Shown here in pieces: positions 24,169-31,258 of a stretch of DNA of 64,000 nucleotides (positions within the stretch are counted from its first letter, which is position 1; each line of letters opens with the position of its first letter). Source of the stretch: Streptomyces cylindrosporus (GTDB lineage Bacteria > Actinomycetota > Actinomycetes > Streptomycetales > Streptomycetaceae); assembly GCF_022698165.1 (NCBI RefSeq), contig NZ_JALDAY010000021.1, forward strand, positions 62,001 to 126,000. The letters run 5' to 3'. The translations under genes and the position numbers were made by a program. The notes below the pieces were generated by a model that did not search any database, was not told the origin of the DNA, and saw nothing but the letters and a program-made list of their open reading frames with translations.

Positions 24169-24195
24169 CAAACTCACGGAGCTATGGTGAGTTTG
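24169..24195. promoter_or_regulatory. Operator between HxlR and thiolase genes
   Basis: CAAACTCAC (24169-24177) and GTGAGTTTG (24187-24195) are perfect 9-bp arms around a 9-base spacer. TTGGATT follows each arm region in direct orientation (about 24160 and 24193). The site lies 31 bases from the HxlR ATG and 51 bases from the thiolase ATG. Confidence 0.65.
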
Positions 24196-24245
24196 GATTC
24201 CCTACTCACTGGTAGTTCCCGTCGCTTCCACCGGAGGCCCGCACC

Positions 24246-25415
24246 ATGCGTGACGCAGTCGTCGTCGAAGCCGTACGTACCCCGATAGGCAAGGGCAAGC
24301 CGGGCGGCGCCCTCGCCCACGTCCACCCCGTCGAACTGCTCGCCCACACCCTGCGCACCCTCGTCGAGCGCTCCGGAGTCGACCCGGCGCTGATCGACGA
24401 CGTCATCGGCGGCACCGTCGACCAGGTCGGCGAGCAGGCCATGAACACCACCCGCTACGCCGTGCTGTCGGCCGGCTTCCCGGACACGGTCCCGGCGACC
24501 ACCGTGGACCGCCAGTGCGGCTCCTCCCAGCAGGCCGTGCACTTCGCGGCGCAGGGCGTCATCTCGGGCGCGTACGACATCGTCGTCGCCTGCGGGGTGG
24601 AGTCCATGAGCCGGGTGCCGATGTGGTCCAACGTCCCGGCCGGCAAGGACCCCTTCGGCCCGGGCGTCGCCGAGCGCTTCCCGGAGGGCCTCGTCCCGCA
24701 GGGCATCAGCGCCGAGCTGATCGCCGCCAAGTGGTCGATAAGCCGCGAGCAGATGGACGCCTTCGCGGTCTCCTCGCACCGCAAGGCGGCGGCCGCCTGG
24801 GAGCAGGGCCTCTTCGACGCCGAGGTGGCCCCCCTGGAGGGCGTCACGCGCGACGAGTGCGTACGGCCGGGCAGCACTCCCGAGATCCTGGCCGGCCTCA
24901 AGTCCGCCTACTACGACCCGGGTTTCGCCGAGCGCTACCCGCAGATCGAGTGGAACGTCACCGCGGGCAACGCCAGCCCGATCAACGACGGCGCCTCCGC
25001 GGTCCTCATCATGTCCGGCGAGACCGCGGCCCGGCTCGGCCTGCGCCCGCTGGCCCGCCTGCACAGCTTCGCCGTCACCGGCTCGGACCCGGTCCTCATG
25101 CTCACCGGCGTCATCCCGGCCACGGAGAAGGTGCTGCGCCGGGCGAACCTGACCCTCGACGACATCGACCTGTTCGAGGTCAACGAGGCCTTCTCCAGCG
25201 TCGTCCTGGCCTGGCAGCAGGAGACCGGCGCGGACCTCGACAAGGTGAACGTCAACGGCGGCGCGATCGCCATCGGGCATCCGCTCGGCGCGAGCGGCAC
25301 CCGCCTGACGACCACCCTCGTGCACGCCATGCACGCGCGTGGAGCGCGTTACGCCCTGCAGACCATGTGCGAGGCGGGCGGCCTCGCCAACGCGATGATC
25401 CTCGAAGCGGCGTAA
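24246..25415 (+). CDS. Thiolase (acetyl-CoA C-acyltransferase)
   Basis: 389 residues from ATG 24246. Catalytic residues are visible: nucleophilic Cys91 in TVDRQCGSSQQA, the His of AIAIGHPLGASGTR and the second Cys of TMCEAGGLANAMIL. Cleaves 3-ketoacyl-CoA or condenses acyl-CoAs. The substrate-loop sequence MSRVPMWSNVPAGKDPFGPG is of the type seen in actinobacterial beta-oxidation/steroid-type thiolases. It is under a divergent promoter with the HxlR regulator, so expression is probably induced by a fatty acid or related signal. Convergent with the VTT membrane gene three bases later. Confidence 0.94.
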   Translation: MRDAVVVEAVRTPIGKGKPGGALAHVHPVELLAHTLRTLVERSGVDPALIDDVIGGTVDQVGEQAMNTTRYAVLSAGFPDTVPATTVDRQCGSSQQAVHFAAQGVISGAYDIVVACGVESMSRVPMWSNVPAGKDPFGPGVAERFPEGLVPQGISAELIAAKWSISREQMDAFAVSSHRKAAAAWEQGLFDAEVAPLEGVTRDECVRPGSTPEILAGLKSAYYDPGFAERYPQIEWNVTAGNASPINDGASAVLIMSGETAARLGLRPLARLHSFAVTGSDPVLMLTGVIPATEKVLRRANLTLDDIDLFEVNEAFSSVVLAWQQETGADLDKVNVNGGAIAIGHPLGASGTRLTTTLVHAMHARGARYALQTMCEAGGLANAMILEAA

Positions 25416-25418
25416 CGA

Positions 25419-26204
25419 CTACCGGCCCCGGAAGTGATGGCGCTTGCGCCAGGCCACCACCGCGCCCGCCACCGTCGGCAGCGCGATGGCGGCGAGCGCG
25501 ATCAGGAAGACGGGGGAGGTCGGGGACGAGGCCCGGGCACCGGCGACCACATAGGCCGCCGTGTTCGGGACCGACCCCAGCGCGGTCGCCACCAGGAAGG
25601 ACGTCCAGTCCATCCGGGAGACGGCCGCGCAGTAGTTCACACCCCAGAACGGCAGCCCGGGAAAGAGCCGCGCCGCGAGCATCGAGCGCATCCCGTGCCG
25701 GCTCAACTGCCCGTCCGCGGCCTTCAGCAGCCGCCCCCGCAGCAGCGGCCGCAGCGCGTCCTGCCCCAGCACCCGGCCGAGCCCGAACGCGAGCCCGGCC
25801 CCCAGCACCGTCCCGGCCAGGGACACCCCCAGACCCAGCGCGGAGCCGAACAGCGCGCCCGCGGCCAGGTTGAGCAGCGGACGCGGCACGAACGCGACCG
25901 TGACCACGCCGTACGCCACCGCGAACACGACGGCCGCCGTGGCGCCGCCCAACTGCGGTGGCCAGCCGTCGGCGAGCAGCTTCTGCGGCTGGAACAGCAG
26001 CACGCTCGCCCCTGCGCCCGCGAGCAGCGCGACGAGCAGCGAGAACCTGGCCCAGGGCGACAGCAGGAGTCTGCCGAGGCGCACGAGCGGAGGAGTCGGC
26101 GCGACGGCGGCGGCGACTACGGGCACGGTGACGGCGAGCTCCGTGGCGGCGGCCCGGGGAGAGGCCGTGGCGGTGCCCCCAGAGCGGGTGGTGGCATCGA
26201 GCAT
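25419..26204 (-). CDS. TVP38/TMEM64-type (VTT-domain) membrane protein
   Basis: 261 residues from ATG 26204. About 55 polar or weakly hydrophobic N-terminal residues precede helices such as FSLLVALLAGAGASVLLFQP and the VTT signature region RPLLNLAAGALFGSALGLGV, with MLAARLFPGLPFWGVNYCAA and TALGSVPNTAAYVVAGARA. The VTT/SNARE-associated family shares its fold with DedA and includes lipid scramblases or carriers. The C-terminus is basic (WRKRHHFRGR). No operon partner. Confidence 0.9.
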   Translation of the reverse strand: MLDATTRSGGTATASPRAAATELAVTVPVVAAAVAPTPPLVRLGRLLLSPWARFSLLVALLAGAGASVLLFQPQKLLADGWPPQLGGATAAVVFAVAYGVVTVAFVPRPLLNLAAGALFGSALGLGVSLAGTVLGAGLAFGLGRVLGQDALRPLLRGRLLKAADGQLSRHGMRSMLAARLFPGLPFWGVNYCAAVSRMDWTSFLVATALGSVPNTAAYVVAGARASSPTSPVFLIALAAIALPTVAGAVVAWRKRHHFRGR

Positions 26205-26253
26205 TCGGCGACACTAACCGACGGATATGTGTGATCGCCGTATGGTTCGTCTC

Positions 26254-26976
26254 ATGAGCGTCACAGCTGCGGACATTCCGCGTGTGCCGTCCAGCACACT
26301 CGCCGACTCCGTGCTGGAGCGGCTCACCGCCGTCTACGGCGCCGCGGCCGACCCCGAGCAGGCCGCGCCCATGCGCGCGTACATGAAGGACGTGGCGCCC
26401 TTCCTGGGCCTGACCACCCCCGTGCGCCGCGCCCTGTCCCGCACCGTCCTGGAGGGCCTGCCGCGCCCCGCCGAGGCCGACTGCACCGCGATCGCCCTGC
26501 GCTGCTGGCGGCTGCCCGAGCGCGAGTACCACTACTTCGCCGTCGACTATCTGCGCCGCCACGCGCGCGTGTGCTCCTCCGCCTTCCTGCCGGTGGCCCG
26601 GCACCTCGTCGCCACCGTCTCCTGGTGGGACACCGTCGACCTGCTCGCCGCCCATGTCGTCGGCGCCCTGGTCGCGGCCGACCCGAAGCTCACCGCCGAC
26701 ATGGACGCCTGGATCGTCGACGACGACCTGTGGATCGCCCGCACCGCACTGCTGCACCAGCTGCGCTACAAGGAACGCACCGACACCGAACGCCTCTTCG
26801 CCTACTGCCTGCGCCAGTCCGGCCACCCCGACTTCTTCATCCGCAAGGCCATCGGCTGGTGCCTGCGCGAGTACGCCAAGACCGACCCGGAGGCCGTGCG
26901 GGGCTTCCTGGCGCGCGAGCGGGGGAGGTTCGCGCCGCTGTCGGTGCGGGAGGCGCTGAAGAACATCGGGGCGTGA
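26254..26976 (+). CDS. DNA alkylation repair protein, AlkD-like (HEAT-repeat glycosylase)
   Basis: 240 residues from ATG 26254; ATG 26242 and 26227 are possible but less conserved in character. HEAT-like helices throughout; diagnostic YMKDVAPFLGLTTPVRR, ALRCWRLPEREYHYFAVDYL, LVATVSWWDTVDLLAAHVVG, HPDFFIRKAIGWCLREYAK. The catalytic Asp and aromatic residues lie in the WWDTVD and the FFIRKAIGW regions. AlkD excises alkylated purines such as 7-methylguanine. Closes 255 bases upstream of the EF-Tu3-type gene. Confidence 0.9.
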   Translation: MSVTAADIPRVPSSTLADSVLERLTAVYGAAADPEQAAPMRAYMKDVAPFLGLTTPVRRALSRTVLEGLPRPAEADCTAIALRCWRLPEREYHYFAVDYLRRHARVCSSAFLPVARHLVATVSWWDTVDLLAAHVVGALVAADPKLTADMDAWIVDDDLWIARTALLHQLRYKERTDTERLFAYCLRQSGHPDFFIRKAIGWCLREYAKTDPEAVRGFLARERGRFAPLSVREALKNIGA

Positions 26977-27036
26977 AGTCCCGTACGGGGAAAAATCGTT
27001 CGACGTCGGGCCGGGTGTGGGCAATGATCGGCGTCA

Positions 27037-27137
27037 TGTTCCGGCACGCCTTCGTCCTCGCAGCATCCGCAGTCGCGGATGCGCCGAAGGCTGCCGTTCC
27101 CGTTTTCCTGACGGCCGTCGACGGCGCCCGAAGCTGA
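27037..27137 (+). CDS. Possible leader peptide upstream of the EF-Tu paralogue
   Basis: 33 codons, MFRHAFVLAASAVADAPKAA then VPVFLTAVDGARS and TGA. No ribosome-binding site stands out. Its codons 5-18 form a strong hairpin (outer CCTTCG/CGAAGG, inner GCATCCGC-agtc-GCGGATGC, 27049-27090), a layout seen in attenuators. Whether it is translated is unknown; it could equally be untranslated leader. Confidence 0.3.
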
Positions 27138-27221
27138 CCCTCTCCGGATCGTCCGGCGGACCCCGCAGGGGGAGGGTCGGCAAGTCCTTGGGGTCCCCGC
27201 TTTCCTGACGAAGAGACTTCG
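27136..27221 (+). promoter_or_regulatory. Structured leader RNA with alternative pairings before the EF-Tu3-type gene
   Basis: A three-way junction can form: P1 GACCCTC/GAGGGTC (27136-27142 with 27172-27178), P2 CCGGA-tcg-TCCGG (27144-27156), P3 CCCC-gca-GGGG (27161-27171). GGACCCC (27158-27164) can instead pair with GGGGTCC (27190-27196), which excludes P3. A last hairpin, CGAAG-aga-CTTCG (27209-27221), abuts the GAGG ribosome-binding site at 27221-27224. Regulatory use is inferred from structure alone. Confidence 0.45.
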
Positions 27222-27231
27222 AGGTACAGCC

Positions 27232-28401
27232 ATGCCCAAGACGGCATACGTGCGGACCAAACCGCATCTGAACATCGGCACGATGGGTCACGTCGACCAC
27301 GGCAAGACCACCCTGACCGCCGCCATCACCAAGGTCCTGGCCGCCCGCGGCAGCGGCACGTTCGTGCCGTTCGACCGGATCGACCGCGCCCCGGAGGAGG
27401 CCGCCCGCGGCATCACCATCAACATCGCACACGTCGAGTACGAGACCGACACCCGGCACTACGCCCACGTGGACATGCCGGGCCACGCCGACTACGTCAA
27501 GAACATGGTCACCGGAGCCGCGCAGCTCGACGGGGCGATCCTCGTCGTCTCCGCGCTCGACGGGATCATGCCGCAGACCGCCGAACACGTCCTGCTCGCC
27601 CGCCAGGTGGGTGTGGACCACATCGTGGTGGCGCTGAACAAGGCCGACTCGGCCGACGAGGAGCTGGTCGAGCTCGTCGAGCTGGAGGTCCGCGAGCTGC
27701 TCACCGCGCAGGGTTACGGCGGCGACGCCGTGCCCGTCGTACGGGTCTCGGGGCTGAGGGCCCTGGAGGGCGACCCGCGCTGGACGGCGTCCATCGAGGC
27801 GCTGCTCGACGCGGTGGACACGTATGTGCCCATGCCGGAGCGGTACTTGGACGCGCCGTTCCTGCTGCCGGTCGAGAACGTGCTCACCATCACCGGTCGG
27901 GGGACCGTGGTGACGGGCGCGGTCGAGCGGGGCACGGTCCGGGTGGGCGACCGGGTCGAAGTGCTCGGCGCCGGTGTCGACACCGTCGTCACCGGTCTCG
28001 AGACCTTCGGGAAGCCGATGGACGAGGCGCAGGCCGGGGACAACGTGGCGCTGCTGCTGCGGGGCGTCCCGCGGGACGCGGTGCGGCGGGGGCATGTGGT
28101 CGCCGCGCCGGGGAGCGTGGTGCCCGGGCGGCGGTTCTCGGCTCAGGTGTACGTGCTGTCCGCCCGGGAGGGGGGTCGTACGACGCCGGTCGCGAGCGGG
28201 TACCGGCCGCAGTTCTACATCCGGACCGCGGATGTGGTGGGGGACGTCGACCTCGGTGAGGTCGCCGTGGCTCGGCCGGGGGACACGGTGAGCATGACCG
28301 TTGAGCTGGGGCGGGACGTGCCTCTGGAGGCCGGGCTGGGGTTCGCCATTCGTGAGGGTGGACGGACCGTGGGGGCCGGGACCGTGACCTCTGTGGAGTG
28401 A
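27232..28401 (+). CDS. tuf3: Elongation factor Tu paralogue, EF-Tu3 type
   Basis: 389 residues from ATG 27232 (GAGG eight bases upstream). GTP-binding motifs are intact: GHVDHGKTT (G1), RGITI (switch I), HVDMPGHADYVKNM (DxxG; the usual Cys is Met), ALNKAD (NKxD). Domains 2 and 3 follow (FLLPVENVLTITGRGTVVTG; SGYRPQFYIRTADVVGDVDL). It is shorter than canonical EF-Tu1 (about 397) and diverged. In S. coelicolor the tuf3 gene was reported to be dispensable and positively affected by the stringent response, and EF-Tu3 of a kirromycin producer to resist EF-Tu inhibitors. Isolated from other ribosomal genes here, as expected for tuf3. Confidence 0.93.
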   Translation: MPKTAYVRTKPHLNIGTMGHVDHGKTTLTAAITKVLAARGSGTFVPFDRIDRAPEEAARGITINIAHVEYETDTRHYAHVDMPGHADYVKNMVTGAAQLDGAILVVSALDGIMPQTAEHVLLARQVGVDHIVVALNKADSADEELVELVELEVRELLTAQGYGGDAVPVVRVSGLRALEGDPRWTASIEALLDAVDTYVPMPERYLDAPFLLPVENVLTITGRGTVVTGAVERGTVRVGDRVEVLGAGVDTVVTGLETFGKPMDEAQAGDNVALLLRGVPRDAVRRGHVVAAPGSVVPGRRFSAQVYVLSAREGGRTTPVASGYRPQFYIRTADVVGDVDLGEVAVARPGDTVSMTVELGRDVPLEAGLGFAIREGGRTVGAGTVTSVE

Positions 28402-28413
28402 GGTGAATGTGCG

Positions 28414-28475
28414 TGGGGGACTGCGGGGCCGTTGTGGCTGGTCGCGCAGTTCCCCGCGCCCCTTCGGGGGCGCTG
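28414..28475. repeat. Dispersed Streptomyces intergenic repeat (GCGCAGTTCCCCGCGCCCC type)
   Basis: The core TCGCGCAGTTCCCCGCGCCC at 28442-28461 follows GGGGGACTGCGG at 28414-28425; GGGACTGCG can pair with CGCAGTTCCC to give a hairpin, and CCCC-ttc-GGGG makes another. This short element is, from memory, found in many copies between genes in Streptomyces genomes. Here it follows tuf3 and could serve as its terminator. Confidence 0.6.
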
Positions 28476-28496
28476 ACGCCGCCCCACAATGGAGGA

Positions 28497-29342
28497 GTGA
28501 CCGAACCCATCCCCGTGAGCAGGACGACCGACTTCGGCTTCGCCAAGCTCATGCCCGACGTCGACCGGAAGCGGGCCTGGCTGCTCACCGTCGACGGGGC
28601 TCCGCAGTCGTACGTGGATCTCGATGAGCCGGACCATCTGGAGTTCGAGTACGCGCGGCGGCTGGGGCATGTGCTGGACATCCTCGGTGAACCGGGGCAG
28701 CCGTTGGACGTGCTGCATCTCGGCGGCGGTGCGCTCACCCTGCCCCGGTATCTCGCGGTGACCCGGCCGGGGTCGCGGCAGGACGTCGTCGAGGCCGATC
28801 GCGGGCTGCTGGAGCTTGTCGTCGAGGAGTTGCCGCTGCCGGAGGGCGCCGGTGTCTCGCTGCATCCCGCCGACGCCCGCGCCTGGCTGGAAGCCGCCCC
28901 CGCCGACTCGGCGGACGTGATCGTCGCCGACGTCTTCGGCGGCTCACGCGTTCCGGCGCACCTGACCTGCCTCGGGTACGCCCGTGAGGCCGGCCGGGTC
29001 CTGCGTGGCGACGGCGTCTACCTCGCCAACCTCGCCGACTCCGCCCCCTTCGGCTTCCTCCGCTCCCAACTCGCCACCTTCGCCGAGGAGTTCGAGGAGC
29101 TGGTCCTCATCGCCGAACCCGCCGTCCTGCGCGGCCGGCGCTTCGGCAACGCCGTGCTCGTCGCCTCGCACCAGCCCGTCGACATCGGCGCCCTGGCCCG
29201 CCGCACCGCGGCCGACGCCTTCCCGGCCCGCGTCGAACACGGTGCGGGGCTGCGGGAGTTCATCGGTTCGGCCCGGCCGGTGCGGGACGAGGACGCCGTA
29301 CCGTCGCCCGAGCCCCCGGACGGGGCCTTCGGCATCGGCTGA
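28497..29342 (+). CDS. Spermidine-synthase-like / SAM-methyltransferase-fold protein
   Basis: 281 residues from GTG 28497, which directly follows GGAGGA, so translation might instead begin at GTG 28515; homologues I recall start with MxEPIPVxR. Rossmann motif VLHLGGGALTLPRYLA, then VVEADRGLLELV and DVIVADVFGGSRVPAHLT, in the order of spermidine/spermine synthases, which transfer aminopropyl groups. The conserved proton-acceptor Asp (VADVF) is present. Length is typical for the short, soluble bacterial type. Substrate not certain. Follows tuf3 in the same direction, separated by the dispersed repeat. Confidence 0.83.
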   Translation: MTEPIPVSRTTDFGFAKLMPDVDRKRAWLLTVDGAPQSYVDLDEPDHLEFEYARRLGHVLDILGEPGQPLDVLHLGGGALTLPRYLAVTRPGSRQDVVEADRGLLELVVEELPLPEGAGVSLHPADARAWLEAAPADSADVIVADVFGGSRVPAHLTCLGYAREAGRVLRGDGVYLANLADSAPFGFLRSQLATFAEEFEELVLIAEPAVLRGRRFGNAVLVASHQPVDIGALARRTAADAFPARVEHGAGLREFIGSARPVRDEDAVPSPEPPDGAFGIG

Positions 29343-29408
29343 GCCGTGTAGTGCGTCGCTCGTCACAAGGATCCGGCCACACGAGGATCTGGCCACCTGA
29401 GGATACTC

Positions 29409-29879
29409 GTGAGTAACATGCGGTTCATGAGCGCAGACCAGATGTCGATCGGCGAGATGCTCGCCGCGACCGTGCCGATGGCCCGGACGCTGAACCTGGA
29501 GTTCCTGGAGACCACGGCGGAGAAGGCCGTGGTGGCACTGCCGGACCAGGGCGAGTACCACAACCACGTGGGCGGGCCGCACGCCGGCGCGATCTTCACG
29601 CTCGGGGAGACGGCCAGCGGCACGATCGTGCTGGGCGCGTTCGGGGACCAGCTGGCACGGGCCGTGCCGCTCGCCGTCCGTGCCGAGATCGCGTACCGGA
29701 AGCTGGCCATGGGGACCGTCACGGCGACGGCGACCCTCGGCCGTCCGGCCGTCGACGTCGTCGCGGAGCTGGACGCCGGCGGGCGCCCCGAGTTCCCGGT
29801 GTCGATCGAGGTCCGGCGCGGGGACGGAGCCGTCACCGCGGAGATGACCGTCGTCTGGACGCTCCGGCCGAACGGCTGA
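29409..29879 (+). CDS. Hotdog-fold thioesterase-like protein (DUF4442/PaaI type)
   Basis: 156 residues from GTG 29409, with GAGGA at 29399-29403; ATG 29418 and 29427 are possible starts. Hotdog features: VALPDQGEYHNHVGGPHAGA and IFTLGETASGTIVLGAFGDQ, where the helix-start HNHVGGPHAG matches the catalytic region of PaaI/YbgC-like enzymes. Likely hydrolyses an acyl-CoA thioester. Stands alone and ends just before a bidirectional terminator. Confidence 0.82.
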   Translation: MSNMRFMSADQMSIGEMLAATVPMARTLNLEFLETTAEKAVVALPDQGEYHNHVGGPHAGAIFTLGETASGTIVLGAFGDQLARAVPLAVRAEIAYRKLAMGTVTATATLGRPAVDVVAELDAGGRPEFPVSIEVRRGDGAVTAEMTVVWTLRPNG

Positions 29880-29893
29880 CCAGGATCCGGACA

Positions 29894-29927
29894 GGAGGCC
29901 CGGGGGTGCGTCGTCCCCCGGGCCTCC
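29894..29927. terminator. Bidirectional hairpin terminator
   Basis: GGAGGCCCGGGGG (29894-29906) and CCCCCGGGCCTCC (29915-29927) form a perfect 13-bp stem with an 8-base loop, placed between the convergent thioesterase and galU genes. Confidence 0.88.
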
Positions 29928-29936
29928 GGCGTCCCG

Positions 29937-30878
29937 TCAGGCGGCCAGCCGCCCGCGGTCCGCGCCGCCGCTCTCCAGTCCCGACACGAACTCCTTGAGC
30001 CAGGCCACGAATTCGGGGCCCAGGTCGTCGCGGTCGCAGGCCAGGCGGACCACCGTGCGCAGGTAGTCTGCCTTGTCGCCGGTGTCGTAGCGCAGTCCGT
30101 CGAAGACGACCCCGTGGACCGTGCCGCCCGCGGCCAGTTCCTGGAGGGCGTCGGTCAGCTGGATCTCGCCGCCCCGGCCGGGCCGCGTGCGCTCCAGGGT
30201 GTCGAAGACGGCCGGGTCGAGGACGTAACGGCCGATGACGGCGTAGTGGCTGGGCGCGTCCTGGGGTGACGGCTTCTCGACCAGGCCGGTGACCCGGACC
30301 ACGTCGTCCTCGCCGGTCGCCTCCACCGCCGCGCAGCCGTAGAGGTGGATCTGCTCCGGCGGTACCTTCATGAGCGCGATCACGCTGCCCTGGTGCCGGT
30401 CGCGGACGTCGAGCATCCGGCTGAGCAGCGTCTCGCGCGGGTCGATCAGGTCGTCGCCGAGCAGGACCGCGAAGGGCTGGTCGCCGACGTGCCGGCGGGC
30501 GCACAGCACCGCGTGGCCGAGGCCGAGTGGCTCGCCCTGGCGGATGTGGTGGATGTTGGCCAGCCGGGCCGGATCGCGCACCGCGTCCAGCCGCACGGCG
30601 TCGCCCTTGGCCGCGAGGGCCTGCTCCAGCTCGAAGGCGTTGTCGAAGTGGTCCTCGATGGAGCGCTTGTGCCGGCCGGTGACCATGAGGACGTCGTCCA
30701 GACCGGCCGCGGCGGCCTCCTCGACGACGTACTGGATGGCCGGCTTGTCGACGACCGGCAGCATCTCCTTGGGTGTGGCCTTGGTCGCCGGCAGGAAGCG
30801 CGTGCCGAGTCCGGCCGCGGGGACGACGGCCTTGCGGACCGTGCGGGTGGGGGTGCTCGAAGAGTGGGGGGCGCTCAT
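29937..30878 (-). CDS. galU: UTP-glucose-1-phosphate uridylyltransferase
   Basis: 313 residues from ATG 30878 (ATG 30887 is an alternative). Makes UDP-glucose for cell-wall and exopolysaccharide synthesis. The nucleotidyltransferase signature KAVVPAAGLGTRFLPATKAT is followed by KEMLPVVDKPAIQYVVEEA, the metal-binding LLGDDLIDP, GLVEKPSPQDAPS and YDTGDKADYLRTVV. Motif order and length match bacterial GalU. No ribosome-binding site is obvious for either start. Single gene with its own terminator. Confidence 0.95.
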   Translation of the reverse strand: MSAPHSSSTPTRTVRKAVVPAAGLGTRFLPATKATPKEMLPVVDKPAIQYVVEEAAAAGLDDVLMVTGRHKRSIEDHFDNAFELEQALAAKGDAVRLDAVRDPARLANIHHIRQGEPLGLGHAVLCARRHVGDQPFAVLLGDDLIDPRETLLSRMLDVRDRHQGSVIALMKVPPEQIHLYGCAAVEATGEDDVVRVTGLVEKPSPQDAPSHYAVIGRYVLDPAVFDTLERTRPGRGGEIQLTDALQELAAGGTVHGVVFDGLRYDTGDKADYLRTVVRLACDRDDLGPEFVAWLKEFVSGLESGGADRGRLAA

Positions 30879-31258
30879 GCGGGCCATGCTGGCCCACGGG
30901 AATGAGAGCTTCCCGGGAGAAAGTTCGGAGAACGCTGTGGGTCGGCGGCGGGGGTGTGACGGGGGATCAGAAGTTGGAGATTTCGTGTGCCAACCGTCTT
31001 TCGGTGTACACAAGTTGACGCGCAGGTGCCGGGCGTTTCGAATGCGGGTGCGGATACCCGCGGTAACTTATCTGAACTTTCCCGTTTTTGAACTTGGGTC
31101 ACTCGAACTCCTTGTTTGCTGTGAGTCAATTGTGCGAAAGTGAGCGGCCCTGTGACGCTCCTGGACCCGACGCGCATAGGTATGCACCAATCAGGCACCT
31201 GCTTTCCGATGGACGTGCGTATTCCGCTTACCGTCCCGCGGTGGAAGGAATTGGTTCA
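30879..31258. other. 380-base AT-richer gap upstream of galU and the ECF/lectin gene
   Basis: No gene is seen. The stretch 31000-31140 is less GC-rich than its surroundings and holds the inverted repeat GCGGGT-gcggat-ACCCGC (31044-31061) and two TGAAC words (31072 and about 31088: CTGAACTTTCCCG, TTTTGAACTTGG). ECF-controlled promoters often contain GAAC -35 words, so autoregulation by the downstream ECF-like protein is possible but unproven. A GGAAGGA ribosome-binding site for the gene at 31259 ends the gap. Confidence 0.45.

Noticed and set aside
28407..28496. Start of the spermidine-synthase-like gene at 28407
   Set aside because: Runs through the dispersed repeat and shows no conserved residues; GTG 28497 fits homologues better.
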